Positions 1 through 8,600 of a stretch of DNA of 13,512 nucleotides are shown piece after piece. The notes under the pieces are model-generated. The model made no database searches. It saw only the letters and a program-made list of their open reading frames with translations, and was not told where the DNA came from. The DNA is from Jimgerdemannia flammicorona (Eukaryota; Mucoromycota; Endogonomycetes; Endogonales; Endogonaceae). Position numbers and translations under genes: made by a program. The DNA lies in contig RBNI01004757.1 in the NCBI GenBank assembly GCA_003990745.1, forward strand, positions 1 through 13,512, written 5' to 3'. Each line of letters begins with the position of its first letter. The stretch's first letter is position 1.

Positions 1-130
1 AAAATAAAAATTTAAAAACAATAAATTTAATATTTTTAAATATCTCTAATACAAAACTATAATATATTATAATATAAAATATATTTATTTAGAGTATTTT
101 TATTTAAATAATTAAAATATAAAATTTGAT
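1..130. other. AT-rich flank, no gene
   Basis: This stretch is almost pure A+T and no reading frame or structured element is recognisable. Recognisable gypsy coding sequence begins abruptly at about 131-145. A similar AT-rich block lies at 11276-11850 beyond the LINE, and both contain the string ttagagtatt. The two may be the same kind of heavily mutated background into which the retroelements fell. No LTR end or polypurine tract can be identified here. Confidence 0.6.
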
Positions 131-139
131 AAAACATTG

Positions 140-610
140 GTTCAGTTTTGGAACATACTATAGTATCTTTATTTGGATCAGAGTTACTCCACTCAATAGG
201 TTCTTCTTCTTTCTCTGAGAACAGGATTTCAACATGGTTGATAATACTCTAGTAGATAGCAGGGTTCATGTTCTGAATATCATTTAGAAGAAATTGTGCT
301 TGTGTCAAGGCTGGGATATTTTGTTTGTAGATTGTATATAGTCTGTCTACAGCAGTAGTATTTTTCTAGGTGAGGTCAGTAGAGTTTCTGATATAGGTCA
401 GGTCTGCTGCTGGGAGGTTCTGCAACTGTTCTCCAATTGCATAATGGGCCTGCAGCTGGTGGACTTACAGTAAATATCTGGCCAAAGTGAGGTTCTCTTG
501 ATGAATCTGGATTCACTAAAGGGGGTTTCCATTGGCTTGTTGGAATTGTAGAAGAGAAACCAGGAGTGATTGGAATGAACTCAGAACAAGGGTCTGGAGG
601 CACTGGTCAA
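140..610 (-). pseudogene. Gypsy polyprotein C-terminal tail after integrase
   Basis: Beyond the integrase C-terminal domain, coding continues through a Pro/Ser-rich stretch (376-603, containing PCSEFIPITPGF). After a frame change near 460 it runs on as LQAHYAIGEQLQNLP and NTTAVDRLYTIYKQNIPALT, then AIYQ-like and EKEEEPIEW segments down to about 140. TAG stops appear near 370 and 250. No known domain is recognised. It is probably the C-terminal tail of the Pol or integrase protein. It fades into AT-rich DNA before any LTR appears, so the 3' end of the element is missing or destroyed. Confidence 0.6.
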
Positions 611-1690
611 TTTTCTGGTTTATGATGAGAGAGGTATATCTTGAGGCAATTGATATATACTGATGTTCTGAGAGTTTATCCATCTATACTTCTTAAATAG
701 ATACTAGTTCCTTGGATGTTGTGTATAAGATAAGGTCCTTCCCATTTGGGATCTAGTTTGGCAGCAAAATTTATTTCAATTATGCTTCTCCAAACTACTT
801 GATCTCCAATTTTAATCTTCTGATCCTTTTGTTTCTGATTATGGTACTTCTTTTGTCTTTCTTAGGCTTTGATAATCTGAACTCAGACTTGATTATATAA
901 CTATTCTGCCTTCTTGAGGAGGTCTCCAAAATTCTCATGATCAGTAGTTCAGGTTTTCTTAGCAAACATCATTTTGAATAGCTTTGGTTTTGTGGAGACA
1001 GCAGGAGTATTCCAAATCTCTCATAGGATCTCAGGTAAGCAAAGGTCCCAATTGGTAGGATTGACTTGTGCAAGTCTCCTCTTGATGGTTTGGTTCATTT
1101 TTTCTATTATACCATTGGTCTGAGAGTGGTATGATGTAGTCTATTTGAGATGGATCTTGTGAATTCAGACATAACTTGTGATTATGTTATTGATGAATTC
1201 TGTGCCTCAGTCAGAGATAAGTTCTTCTGGGGGTCCATATCTGAGTGTGAGTCTATAGAGAAGGCCTACAATGGTTAAGGTATCTGCAATTTTCATTAGG
1301 AAAGCCTCAGGCCACTTGGTCAGATATTCTACAAATATAAGGATGTATTTGTTTCTTCTTGGTATAACTGGTAGAGATCTGATTACATCTACTCCCCATC
1401 TCTAAAAGATGTTGTCTGGTGATATAATTAGTTGTAGTGGTGCTTAGTAGTTCTTCCTTTCTTAGTACTTCTGACAGATGTCATATTTCTTGAGTATGTC
1501 TCAGACTTGTGTTCTGAGATTGGGCCAATGCTGGTATATTGTTCACAACTTTTCTTCTATGTTTGCTTATCCTTGATGGGCTTTCTGATATTATTTTCAG
1601 ATGAGATCTTCTTGTGCCTTGATGGTCTGAGGAGCTTTCTTTGGGGTATAGTTTTTCAAAATACTTTTCTTCTAGTTCACTAGGGCTGGT
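611..1690 (-). pseudogene. Gypsy integrase, D,D35E type, inactivated
   Basis: This is the remnant of the enzyme that joins retrotransposon cDNA to the chromosome. It starts with an H2C2-like region (HQG near 1565-1580, DICQK near 1461-1485), where one zinc-binding Cys of the usual CxxC appears as Tyr. The catalytic triad is present: Asp in GVDVI (1387-1389), Asp in ISD (1210-1212) and Glu in IIEKMNQ (1102-1104). The spacing is exactly D-35-E between the last two, all in one frame. The YHSQTNG motif precedes the Glu. The C-terminal domain follows in the same frame with KIGDQVVWR and DPKWEGPY (about 730-830). About a dozen or more stops interrupt it (TGA, TAG, TAA). A frameshift near 1640-1690 separates it from RNase H. 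Confidence 0.88.
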
Positions 1691-2093
1691 GGGAAAGTAT
1701 ATCAACATTGTTGTGAGCTTTCTCTACTTTGTAGATGATGGTGATTTTGTAATCCTAAAGGATAAGAATCCAGTAGACCAGGATTCCAGTAAGTTCCTTA
1801 TAGTTGAATAGCCATTTAAGAGCTACATGATCTGTAATTAGAGTGAATCTTTTTTCAATAAGATAATGCTTGAACAGAGTGACTGCCCATATGACTGCAA
1901 GGTATTCCAATTTTGTGCAGCTATAGTTCATCTGCTGCTGATTGGTAGCTTGGCTTACATAAGTTATCATATGGTATTGTTGGTCAGATCCTTTCTGAGC
2001 TAGAACTGCTCTAAGGCCATCTTTAGAGGCATCTGTATACAAGATAAATGGCTTCTGTAGATTGGGGCATACAAGTATTGGTGCTGTAGTCAT
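1685..2093 (-). pseudogene. Gypsy RNase H domain
   Basis: This is the RNase H-like region that normally degrades RNA in RNA:DNA hybrids during reverse transcription. Motifs in order are FILYTDASKDG (catalytic Asp), AVLAQKG, YVSQATN, KLEYLAVIWAV, LITDHVALKWLF and, at the end, YWILIL-stop-DYKITIIYKVEKAHNNVDIL. The last part matches the usual gypsy ending that leads to DALSR. The segment from 2093 to the first stop (TAG near 1755) is the longest undisturbed piece of the gypsy element. Reading continues in the same frame to about 1685. A connection (tether) segment follows, and the frame then shifts before integrase. Confidence 0.88.
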
Positions 2094-3110
2094 GTGGTTC
2101 TTGAGTTCTTTGAAGGTTTTCTCTTGTAATTCTGTCTATTTGAATGGTACTTCTTTCTTGAGAAGGACTCAGATTGGGGCAGCAATTTGGACAAAGTTCT
2201 TGATAAACCTTCTGTAGTAGGACACTAGTATCAGAAATGATAGTATTTCCTTTAGGGTCTTGAGTATGGCCAATTGTTGATCTTTTTAGTTTTCTTTGGG
2301 TCTACATGGGTTCCTTCTTTTGAAACTATAAATCTAAGAAATTTAAGTTTCTGTTTCCTGAAGTAGCATTTCTTTACATTGAGTCTCAGATGGTTCTTGT
2401 AGGTAAGCTAGAAGAATTCCTCTAGGTAGTGCAGATGTTCTTCAAAATTTACTAAATAGATATTAGAATCATCTATATATATGATCAGACAGTGGTAGAT
2501 CAAAGGTACATAGACTGAATTCATCATCCTCTGAAAGGTGGGGGGGTATATTGCAAAGTCCAAAGGGTATTTAGAGATATTCAAACAGTTTTCCTAGAGC
2601 AAGAAAGACTGTCTTTTGAATATCCTTGGGGTCTATAGAGATCTTATAGAATCCTGTGAAAAGATTCATACTGCTAAAATATCTGATATCTTGTAACTGA
2701 TCCAAAAGATCATTGATTCTGGACAAAAGATAGATATCTTTTTTAGTGACTGAATTGAGTTTCCTGTAATCTATATAGAGTCTCCATCCTCCTTTCTTTG
2801 GTACAATAAGTATAGGGCTGACTCAGGGACTAGTAGAGGATCAGATGACTCTATTGTCTAAGAGTTCTTGAATGTGCTCCTTTTCAAATGTTTTTAAGTA
2901 ATGGGGTATTCTATAGGATTTCTATCAGATAGGTATTGTATTTCCTGTATTTATGCTATAGTGATATGATGGGTTATATGGTAGGTTGCCATAATCAGTG
3001 ATGAAGATATCTTGATATTTGTTGAGGAGTTCTACTAGTTGTTGCTATTGTTGAGGTCTCAATTCTTCTCCAATATTGGTGGAAGGCTTCACTATCTCCT
3101 GGATTGCAAA
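2094..3110 (-). pseudogene. Gypsy reverse transcriptase, frameshifted
   Basis: This is the RNA-dependent DNA polymerase domain. In coding order it contains KPSTNIGEELRP, PILIVPKKGGWRLYIDYRKLN (motifs 1-2), SMNLFTGFYKISIDP (motif A), PFGLCNIPPTFQRMMN (motif B, reading across a frameshift) and LIIYIDDSN (motif C, 2468-2479, the YxDD catalytic pair). FLRFIVSKEGTHVDPKK then gives motifs D-E. The frameshift lies at a run of seven G (2540-2546 on the plus strand), consistent with a slipped homopolymer. Several TGA and TAG stops occur. A further frame change near 3150-3165 separates RT from the upstream region. Both catalytic Asp residues survive but the gene cannot be translated intact. Confidence 0.9.
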
Positions 3111-3164
3111 GGGGCCTTTCCTTTCTTCTGGAACCTTTTGCCATTTCCCAATAAGTTTAGTTCA

Positions 3165-3508
3165 TAAACTTCTCTATGAGTTTAGTTGAGAAAAGACACC
3201 AGATGCCCTATAATGGTTCCTTTTGGCAAGATGATGGTTTCCCAACTTTGGTTAGTTGCTCAAGAATGCACTGGATTCATCTTGTCAGAGAAGGTGTGTC
3301 CTCCTATATCCAGGTGTGGAATATCTTCATTGAGTTCAAAGAAGAGATTTCTGGGATCAGGTGGTGCAAATATTTTGAAGGTGGTTTGTTCTCCAGACTC
3401 CAGGATGAGATTCTTGTGCAGTTTGACTGATTGCCAGTACACTTGCTGAGGTACATTCCTCTTGAGGTGGTTGACTTGAAGAAGATGTACTTTCTTCTTG
3501 TCTAAACT
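3165..3508 (-). pseudogene. Unknown Pol segment between dUTPase and RT
   Basis: This segment is in frame with the dUTPase and follows it directly. It reads through HLLQVNHLKRNVPQQVYW, ESGEQTTFKIFAPPDPRN, ELNEDIPHLDIGGHTF and TIILPKGTIIGHLV, with only two stops. It has alternating hydrophobic patterns suggestive of beta strands. No DSG or DTG motif is seen, so it is not the protease. I do not recognise a family. It could be an extension of the dUTPase or a linker specific to this group of elements. The frame shifts near 3150-3165, just before RT. Confidence 0.5.
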
Positions 3509-3870
3509 TCCAAATCCTTTAGCTTATCTTGTTCCTTCAGTCAGTTTGGAGACTTCTTGTAATTGTGAGGTCTTGATCTTTATGAAGACTGCTTGGGCAA
3601 TCTTCTATCCTCTAATGATTCAGTGCTATTCTACACTACTATTGTGTAGGATGACCTTGATTTCGCCTATATATCCTGGATCAATGGTTTCTCCTTCTAC
3701 AGTTATTTCTTGTCTGGCAAGTCCAGACCTTGAGGTCAATTGTATATAAGTTCCTTAAGGTGGCTATATGGCTAGTCCAGTTCTGATTATAAACATTTTT
3801 TCAGGCTTAATAGATTCATCCTCTAGACTGTGAAGATCATATCCTATATCTTCTAGGTGAGCTTTGGTTG
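3509..3870 (-). pseudogene. dUTPase domain inside the gypsy polyprotein
   Basis: dUTPases hydrolyse dUTP to dUMP and pyrophosphate, limiting uracil in new DNA. All five motifs of trimeric dUTPases appear in one frame and in order: motif 1 GYDLHS (GYDL at 3833-3844), motif 2 SRSGLA (3716-3733), motif 3 IDPGYIGE with the catalytic Asp and substrate-stacking Tyr (3662-3685), motif 4 RG-stop-KIAQ (3593-3613) and motif 5 GTR-stop-AKGFG (3509-3535). About 110 residues span the motifs, the normal size. Six stops (TAG, TAA, TAG, TGA, TAG, TAA) break it, so it is dead. It lies between the protease side and RT. Such domains are known in some basidiomycete gypsy elements and, at other positions, in some retroviruses. 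Confidence 0.9.
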
Positions 3871-4400
3871 GGGGTTTGGCCTTGGGGTGTAGCAGAGTAT
3901 ACTGGGCAATATCCTTACTGAGTTCAGGCTGTCCTTGGACTGAAGCTCCACTAGTAGAGAGTCTCTAAGCTCTGAGGTTGAGGTGTGGTCATCTGGCACC
4001 AGTAGAGGGATCTCAGAGATAGTTGATTTCTCTTCTTCCTGTAGGGTCTAGGGCTTTCATAAAGTTGGTGGCACGTTTAATAAGGGCTAGGATGTCTTCT
4101 TCTAGATTATAGATCTTGAGGATCCTTCTTTCTGACTTCTTGGTCTGGCTTTTTTGGATCTGACTTCTGTTATCTCCTCTCTTCAAGGTGTAGATTATAA
4201 TATCATAGCTGAGGTGAATCTTCTGATGTCTGCAGTCTTGGCAGTCTGGGTGTCTTTCATAGTTACAATATCTCATTGCTTGGAAATAATATTCCTAGTT
4301 ATTGATCTCTTATTGTCTCAGGAATCAGTACTCATCTTGGTTATAAGTTGGTAGAAGAGTGGACAAGAGGTATACTTCTGTTCAGGTGAAGAGATCTTGT
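3871..4400 (-). pseudogene. Cys/His-rich segment upstream of dUTPase
   Basis: This segment is continuous in frame with the dUTPase. It opens with MRYCNYERHPDCQDCRHQKI (about 4215-4276), a C-x7-C-x2-C-x-H cluster that could bind zinc. A basic stretch follows (RGDNRSQIQKSQTKKSERR), then an amphipathic helix-like stretch (EEDILALIKRATNFMKAL). After it come TGA and TAG stops and a Pro-rich linker into dUTPase. It does not match the usual CCHC zinc knuckle, and it lies after the protease rather than in gag. Its role is unknown. Nucleic-acid binding is a reasonable guess only. Confidence 0.45.
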
Positions 4401-5170
4401 CCTCTGAATTAACTTTGCAACTTAGTGGTAACTTCTTGGAAGGTAGTTGACTGTGCAACTGTATTTGGGGGTTCTGGTCTTTGAGGTCTCTGTCTCTCTT
4501 GCTGGTCTAGTAAATGATACTGATAGCAGTAGTCTCTGGGGAAGTGGAAAACCATTTGGTGTAGACATCTTCCTACTGAAATGTCCTTTCTTGGTGAGTT
4601 TCTTTCTTGGGAACAATGGAGATTATGCTGGGTCCTTCTTCTATATTTCAAGAGTCATTGTCTTCAGGTGGTGTCCAGTGAGGGTCATCCCAGAGAATGA
4701 GTTCAGAGACCTCTTCTTCTTCAGGTACTTCTTGTTCAGGAACTTCTTGGTCAGGAACTTCTTCTTCCTCAGATGATTCTTAGCCCCAAATTGCTTGTAC
4801 TTCTGCAGCTTCAGCTGTAGATGTTTCTGGAACATGTCTGTATTTCTTCTTCTTCCTTCTATACTCTGGGCAAGCTGTGCCAGGTGAATTCCTTGTCCAA
4901 ATGATCTTGAAGAAGTACTCAGAGCACTTGTGTCTCTTAAGGGGTGGGGCATTCTTTGATTTCTCTTGTAATGGCTCCAATAGTAATGGAGATAGTGTTC
5001 TTGGCCTATATATTATCTTCTGATCTATCATCTATCAGATTAATTCAGGGATTGAGTCTGGGATTATTTCCATCTTCAGATTCTTCTTCCTTCTCTGTAG
5101 TAGACTCTTTATAGCTGGCATATTTTTCCTGAATAGTGACCTTCTTCTTCTTCTTCAATTGCTTATAGCT
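4401..5170 (-). pseudogene. Charged linker of the gypsy polyprotein
   Basis: This low-complexity coding region lies between the protease and the Cys/His segment and switches frame at least once. Next to the protease it is Lys/Glu-rich (KKKKK and EKEEESEDG stretches, about 5045-5170). In the middle a Cys/Lys-rich piece is open (PPLKRHKCSEYFFKI, about 4900-4960), followed by an acidic EVPEQ-type repeat (4721-4765) and an open stretch ending WDDPHWTPPEDN. Many stops occur. No enzymatic domain is recognised. The length and charge suggest a flexible spacer, though parts may be mis-framed. Confidence 0.4.
4721..4765 (-). repeat. Three tandem 15-bp units coding for EVPEQ-like repeats
   Basis: The units are at 4721-4735, 4736-4750 and 4751-4765, each close to tcaggaacttcttgg. 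Read on the minus strand they give repeated Val-Pro-(Asp/Glu)-(Gln/Glu)-Glu blocks flanked by further Glu runs. The unit length keeps the frame. This is a small coding repeat in the acidic linker. Confidence 0.7.
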
Positions 5171-5231
5171 GGTCATCTTAACTCTGTACTTCTTGCCTTG
5201 GTAGTCAAACTTGAGTACTTGTTGACCGATA

Positions 5232-5245
5232 TCAATGACTGTATT
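5232..5245. repeat. Target-site duplication, left copy, of the U6-like insertion
   Basis: tcaatgactgtatt here matches tcaatgactgcatt at 5368-5381 in 13 of 14 bases; the one difference is T/C. The first ten bases are identical. The pair brackets the U6-like copy, and the length fits target-primed reverse transcription by a LINE. Confidence 0.8.
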
Positions 5246-5367
5246 GTCAAGTCCTTCAGGACTGCTGACACTTGAAAAAATTGGAATGATACAGAGAAGA
5301 TTAGCATAGCCCCTGCACAAGGATGACACTATCTTCCTGAGTGAATAGCCCTATATAGGCAAGTTTT
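5246..5367 (+). ncRNA. U6 snRNA-like sequence, probable retropseudogene
   Basis: U6 is the catalytic snRNA of the spliceosome. The plus strand shows a 5' hairpin gtccttcaggac (5251-5262) and then aaaattggaatgatACAGAGA. The ACAGAGA box that pairs with the 5' splice site is at 5291-5297. The catalytic AGC triad follows (5303-5305) in gattagcat, then the internal stem-loop gcccctgcacaaggatgacac. A T5 run (5363-5367 region) closes the copy like a Pol III terminator. Relative to the highly conserved U6 core it has ACG to ATG and ATGG to ATAG changes, both C-to-T type. It lies within coding sequence of the gypsy protease and is flanked by a direct repeat. No promoter is evident, so it is most likely a reverse-transcribed copy rather than an active gene. 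Confidence 0.85.
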
Positions 5368-5381
5368 TCAATGACTGCATT
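5368..5381. repeat. Target-site duplication, right copy, of the U6-like insertion
   Basis: tcaatgactgcatt directly follows the terminal T run of the U6-like sequence. It repeats the left flank at 5232-5245. Read on the minus strand it encodes the NAVI end of the first protease half. The left copy encodes the TVID start of the second half. Confidence 0.8.
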
Positions 5382-5531
5382 TATTTTCTTCATCCAGTTA
5401 GTACTAAGGATCATATTATAGGTGACAGCTTTAGTGACAATAGCTTTTGAGATAGAGAACTGAATGTGTCCAAGAGAAATAGTAATATTTCATACTTCTT
5501 CAAGGGGTTGAGTTCAGACTTCATCTGTGAC

Positions 5532-5555
5532 TTTTTTTTTTTTTTTTTTTTTTTT
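5532..5555 (-). other. LINE poly(A) tail
   Basis: An uninterrupted run of 24 T on the plus strand is the poly(A) tail of the minus-strand LINE. It marks the exact junction with the gypsy protease fragment (ctgtgac, then T24). Such a long unbroken tail suggests a fairly recent insertion. Confidence 0.9.
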
Positions 5556-5613
5556 ATAGTCACTTGGACTCCCTTTATTACCAATCTATAATAATATTAA
5601 TACAGCCAAAGCC
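5556..5613 (-). other. LINE 3' UTR with AATAAA signal
   Basis: This is the short 3' UTR between the ORF2 stop and the poly(A) tail. The plus strand shows tttatt at 5574-5579, which is AATAAA on the minus strand, about 20 nt before the tail. That is normal spacing for a polyadenylation signal. Confidence 0.65.
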
Positions 5614-8600
5614 TCAACCTATCCCACAGGGCCCCCCCCCTCCCGCAGACCTTACAAATGACACCCCATCCACCTCCACCACTACTCTACTACTACTCTT
5701 CGCTGCAATCCTCCTTACTAATCCCTTATGCTTCCCCCCTTTGGGGCCCCACCCAATCCACCATGCCTTAAAAAGCTCTAACATCAGCCCCTCCCACCTC
5801 ACTATCCTCAGACTCACCGGCCTCCAGGGGCCCTCCTCAAATATGCACCTCCAGTGTTCTGCCAGCCCCACCTAAAAAGCGATGACCCAGCCAACCGTCA
5901 GCCACTCATTATCCACCCCCCCCACCAGCCTTGACTGCAGTGCTGCCCACCGGCCCCCAACCCCAGGGTTCGGCTCAGCTACCCCCAGCCTCAACCCAAC
6001 ATCCTTCCAAAATATTTCCAAACTCTCGCACTCCCCCAGCCAATGTTCAGGCGTCTGTACCACCCCCCCCTCCTGCCCTACATTGTAACACTCCTCACAG
6101 TCAAAGACCCCGTCGGCCACCAGATGCCCCGTCCTAAAGTTTAGCATCACATTCCGCTGCAGCAGTCTCTACCATATTACCCAGAATTTAGGCGGAAGCC
6201 ACCTTGACACAATCTTGAGCCAAGACCATATGTCTGCCCAGTCCCACCTCTCCCCGATTCCAGCCCCTTGCCAGGCCTCCGGCCAAAGGTCCTGCCCTAT
6301 GCCCCTAAGGCACTCCATACCCTCCTCCAACTGGAAATCCTCGACCAGATTCCCTCCCAGTAAGAGCCTATCCCACCTCCACATCGCCGGACCCCAGTCC
6401 TCATCCCCTTCAGTACCTTGCCAATGGAGTCCAATATGATGCACCCCATCCACCACTCCCCACCAGAATCCTCTGTATCATATCTGCTGGCTGCCATCCA
6501 ATGCCACCATGGACAGTAGATCCCCTGAACCACCCCTTGGTGACACCCTCATCTCCCATAATCGCCGCATAAGGGGCACCCATTCTCCTCCTCTCAACTC
6601 ACTAGCCCTCTTCAACCACCATGCCCTCAAGCAGAATAGCCTCTTGGGAAAGTCCACCAGACCAAGGCCTCTGTGCTCCACCGGGAGAGCTAACACCTCC
6701 CAACCAATCTGGCCCCGGCGTCTAGCCCAAATCCATGAGCGGGCCATCTTGAGAAGCCTTTTGACCACCCACTTAGGGAAGTCCAAATGGTAGCCCAGAT
6801 ACCGAAGCTTCGGCATCCAATACACATTCAGTACAGTAACCCGTCCTGCTAGTGACACCTGTCTACCACCCCAGCTCGTCAATACCGCCCCCCATTCTGC
6901 CAGCTTGCGCTCCCACCACTCCTTGGGAAGTAACAAGCCATACACCGAGAAATAGATACCCAAATACCGCACTACTCCTCCTGCCGGGACAATTATTCCA
7001 ATGACATCCCCCCCTATGACTCCTTCCCCAAGGACCATTGTCTCACACTTGTGCCAGTTGAGTTTCGCCCCGGAGCATCCCTCATACCACTTGACTATCT
7101 CCTTGAGCATAGCCACATCTGCCACTGAACTCAGCCCAACCACCATATCATCGGCAAAGGCCCCCACCTTCTAGTTGACCCCCAAGATATTTAGACTGCT
7201 AACTCATCGCCGAATCCGATCCAACAATGGCTCCAGGGCAAAGGCATAAAGAATAGGAGACAGCGGATCCCCTTGAGGCACCCCCCTCCCCAAGGGGAAA
7301 GAAGCCCCCCTGTGACCATTTACCAGAATCGCAGCCCTACTCCCTTCCAGCAGTCCAATAAGTGACTGACACATACCCACCGGCAACCCAATGTGCTCCA
7401 GTACCTTCTCCAACCAAACTCTCCGCACCCTGTCATAGGCCTTCTCCTGGTCCAGAAATACCAAACGGCCATCCACCCCTGCTGCCCTAGCACCCTCAAT
7501 GACCCCGTGGACCCATGCCGTACCATCTTGGATCAGTCGGCCTCCAACAAAGCCTCACTGCTCCTTCCCTATCACCTGCTGTGCCACACCCTACAGCCTC
7601 GTCACTAGAATTTTGGTGACCAATTTGCGGTCCATATCCAGCAGCATGATCAGCCGCCAGTTTTTCCAGTCCTCTCTATGTCCTTTGTCCTTATACAGCA
7701 GGGAAACCAGCCCCAACTGTTGCCCTCCAATCCACTCCCCGGTACTGATGATGGCATCATACATCAATGACATCTCCTCCAATACCTTCTCTACCAAGGC
7801 CATATGTTTCCAAAAGTCCCAAGGCAGACCATCCTCCCCAGGCGCCGTTCCCAATGTTGTTGATGCCAGAACTTAAAGGATCTCCTCCCCCAAAACCGGT
7901 CGGCCCAGATCCCCCAACCCTGCTGCTGGATTCGGGTGCCAATCTTCCAACTGCTGTTCAATGTCCTGCACCCCCACTCCTCCCTCCTCTTCACTCCAGA
8001 GTTCACTCCACCGAGCGCTCAGCTGGCCCAGGATCCCCTGCACACCCACAACCCTCTCTCCCTCATCATTAAGGACTCCTTCCCACCGGTGTCTAGCTCC
8101 CCTAGCATGAAGGAGGTGGGACAAAAGCCTCATAGGTCATTCTCCTTCTTCCAATCCTTGCCACCGTAACCTGGCCGCCATAGCCTGAGCCTATATTGCC
8201 TCCTCCTTCCTCAACACATCCTGTAGTTCCATTACTTCCAACTGAGCCTGCTTAGCCTTCCAGTCTAACACCCCCTCCTCAGCCAATAGCCCAGCCCAGT
8301 TCAGAAGTAGTCTCTCTAGCCTCTTAGATGCCCATTGGACTCGTCTCCTCCACTGAGCACCTCGCTCCTTCCCCACTTCCCCCCAGTACCTCTGAGCTTC
8401 AGATTTCAATCTATGCCACCTATCTCCAATCCTCATTCCTGCTTGTCTCCAATTCTTAACCTTGGATCGTACCTCCACCACTCACTCATTCCACAGATCC
8501 ATCTCATCCAGCAGCAAAGAGTTCAGCCGCCAATGTCCTGGCCCCTCTCCACTCCCTCCAAACCTCCCACCTCCCCGAATACCCCAGTGATCTGACCATG

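Larger units (their letters stand above)
131..5531 (-). mobile_element. Decayed Ty3/gypsy LTR retrotransposon (pol part), with a dUTPase domain
   Basis: Read on the minus strand, domains appear in the order protease C-terminal part, charged linker, Cys/His segment, dUTPase, unknown segment, RT (YIDD), RNase H, integrase (D,D35E) and C-terminal tail. RT-RNase H-integrase is the Ty3/gypsy order. The gag gene, the N-terminal part of the protease and both LTRs are absent, so the copy is truncated at both ends. In-frame stops of all three kinds fall where CAG, CAA or CGA would be expected, and several frameshifts are present. I find only about three CpG dinucleotides in 5.4 kb (near 3664, 4072 and 5227). 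This points to C-to-T decay through methylation or repeat-induced mutation. The element is interrupted by a U6-like insertion and abutted by a LINE. Confidence 0.9.
5171..5531 (-). pseudogene. Gypsy aspartic protease, C-terminal part, split by a U6-like insertion
   Basis: This is the retropepsin-like protease that normally processes the polyprotein. Only its C-terminal part is here. NITISLGHIQFSISKA is followed by TYNMILSTNWMKKINAVI (5394-5414 encodes MILSTNW, where the usual ILGT has Ser for Gly). Coding then breaks at 5377 and resumes at 5241 with VIDIGQQVLKFDYQGKKYRV. The two halves join at the short repeat cagtcattga, which flanks the U6-like insertion. The insert plus one repeat copy moves the frame by one base, and removing it restores one frame. 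The DSG catalytic half should lie upstream but is replaced by the poly(A) end of the LINE. Two early stops (TGA) also occur. Confidence 0.75.

Noticed and set aside
1..140. LTR of the gypsy element
   Set aside because: No matching repeat, TG...CA ends or polypurine tract could be identified in the AT-rich flank.
3176..3749. Several plus-strand ORFs of 80-87 codons
   Set aside because: They are antisense shadows of the gypsy dUTPase and neighbouring segment, which carry the recognisable motifs on the minus strand.
5045..5329. 94-codon minus-strand ORF as a single gene
   Set aside because: Its first 28 or so codons are antisense to the U6-like copy and its remainder is the protease end and linker. 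It is a chance join across an insertion.
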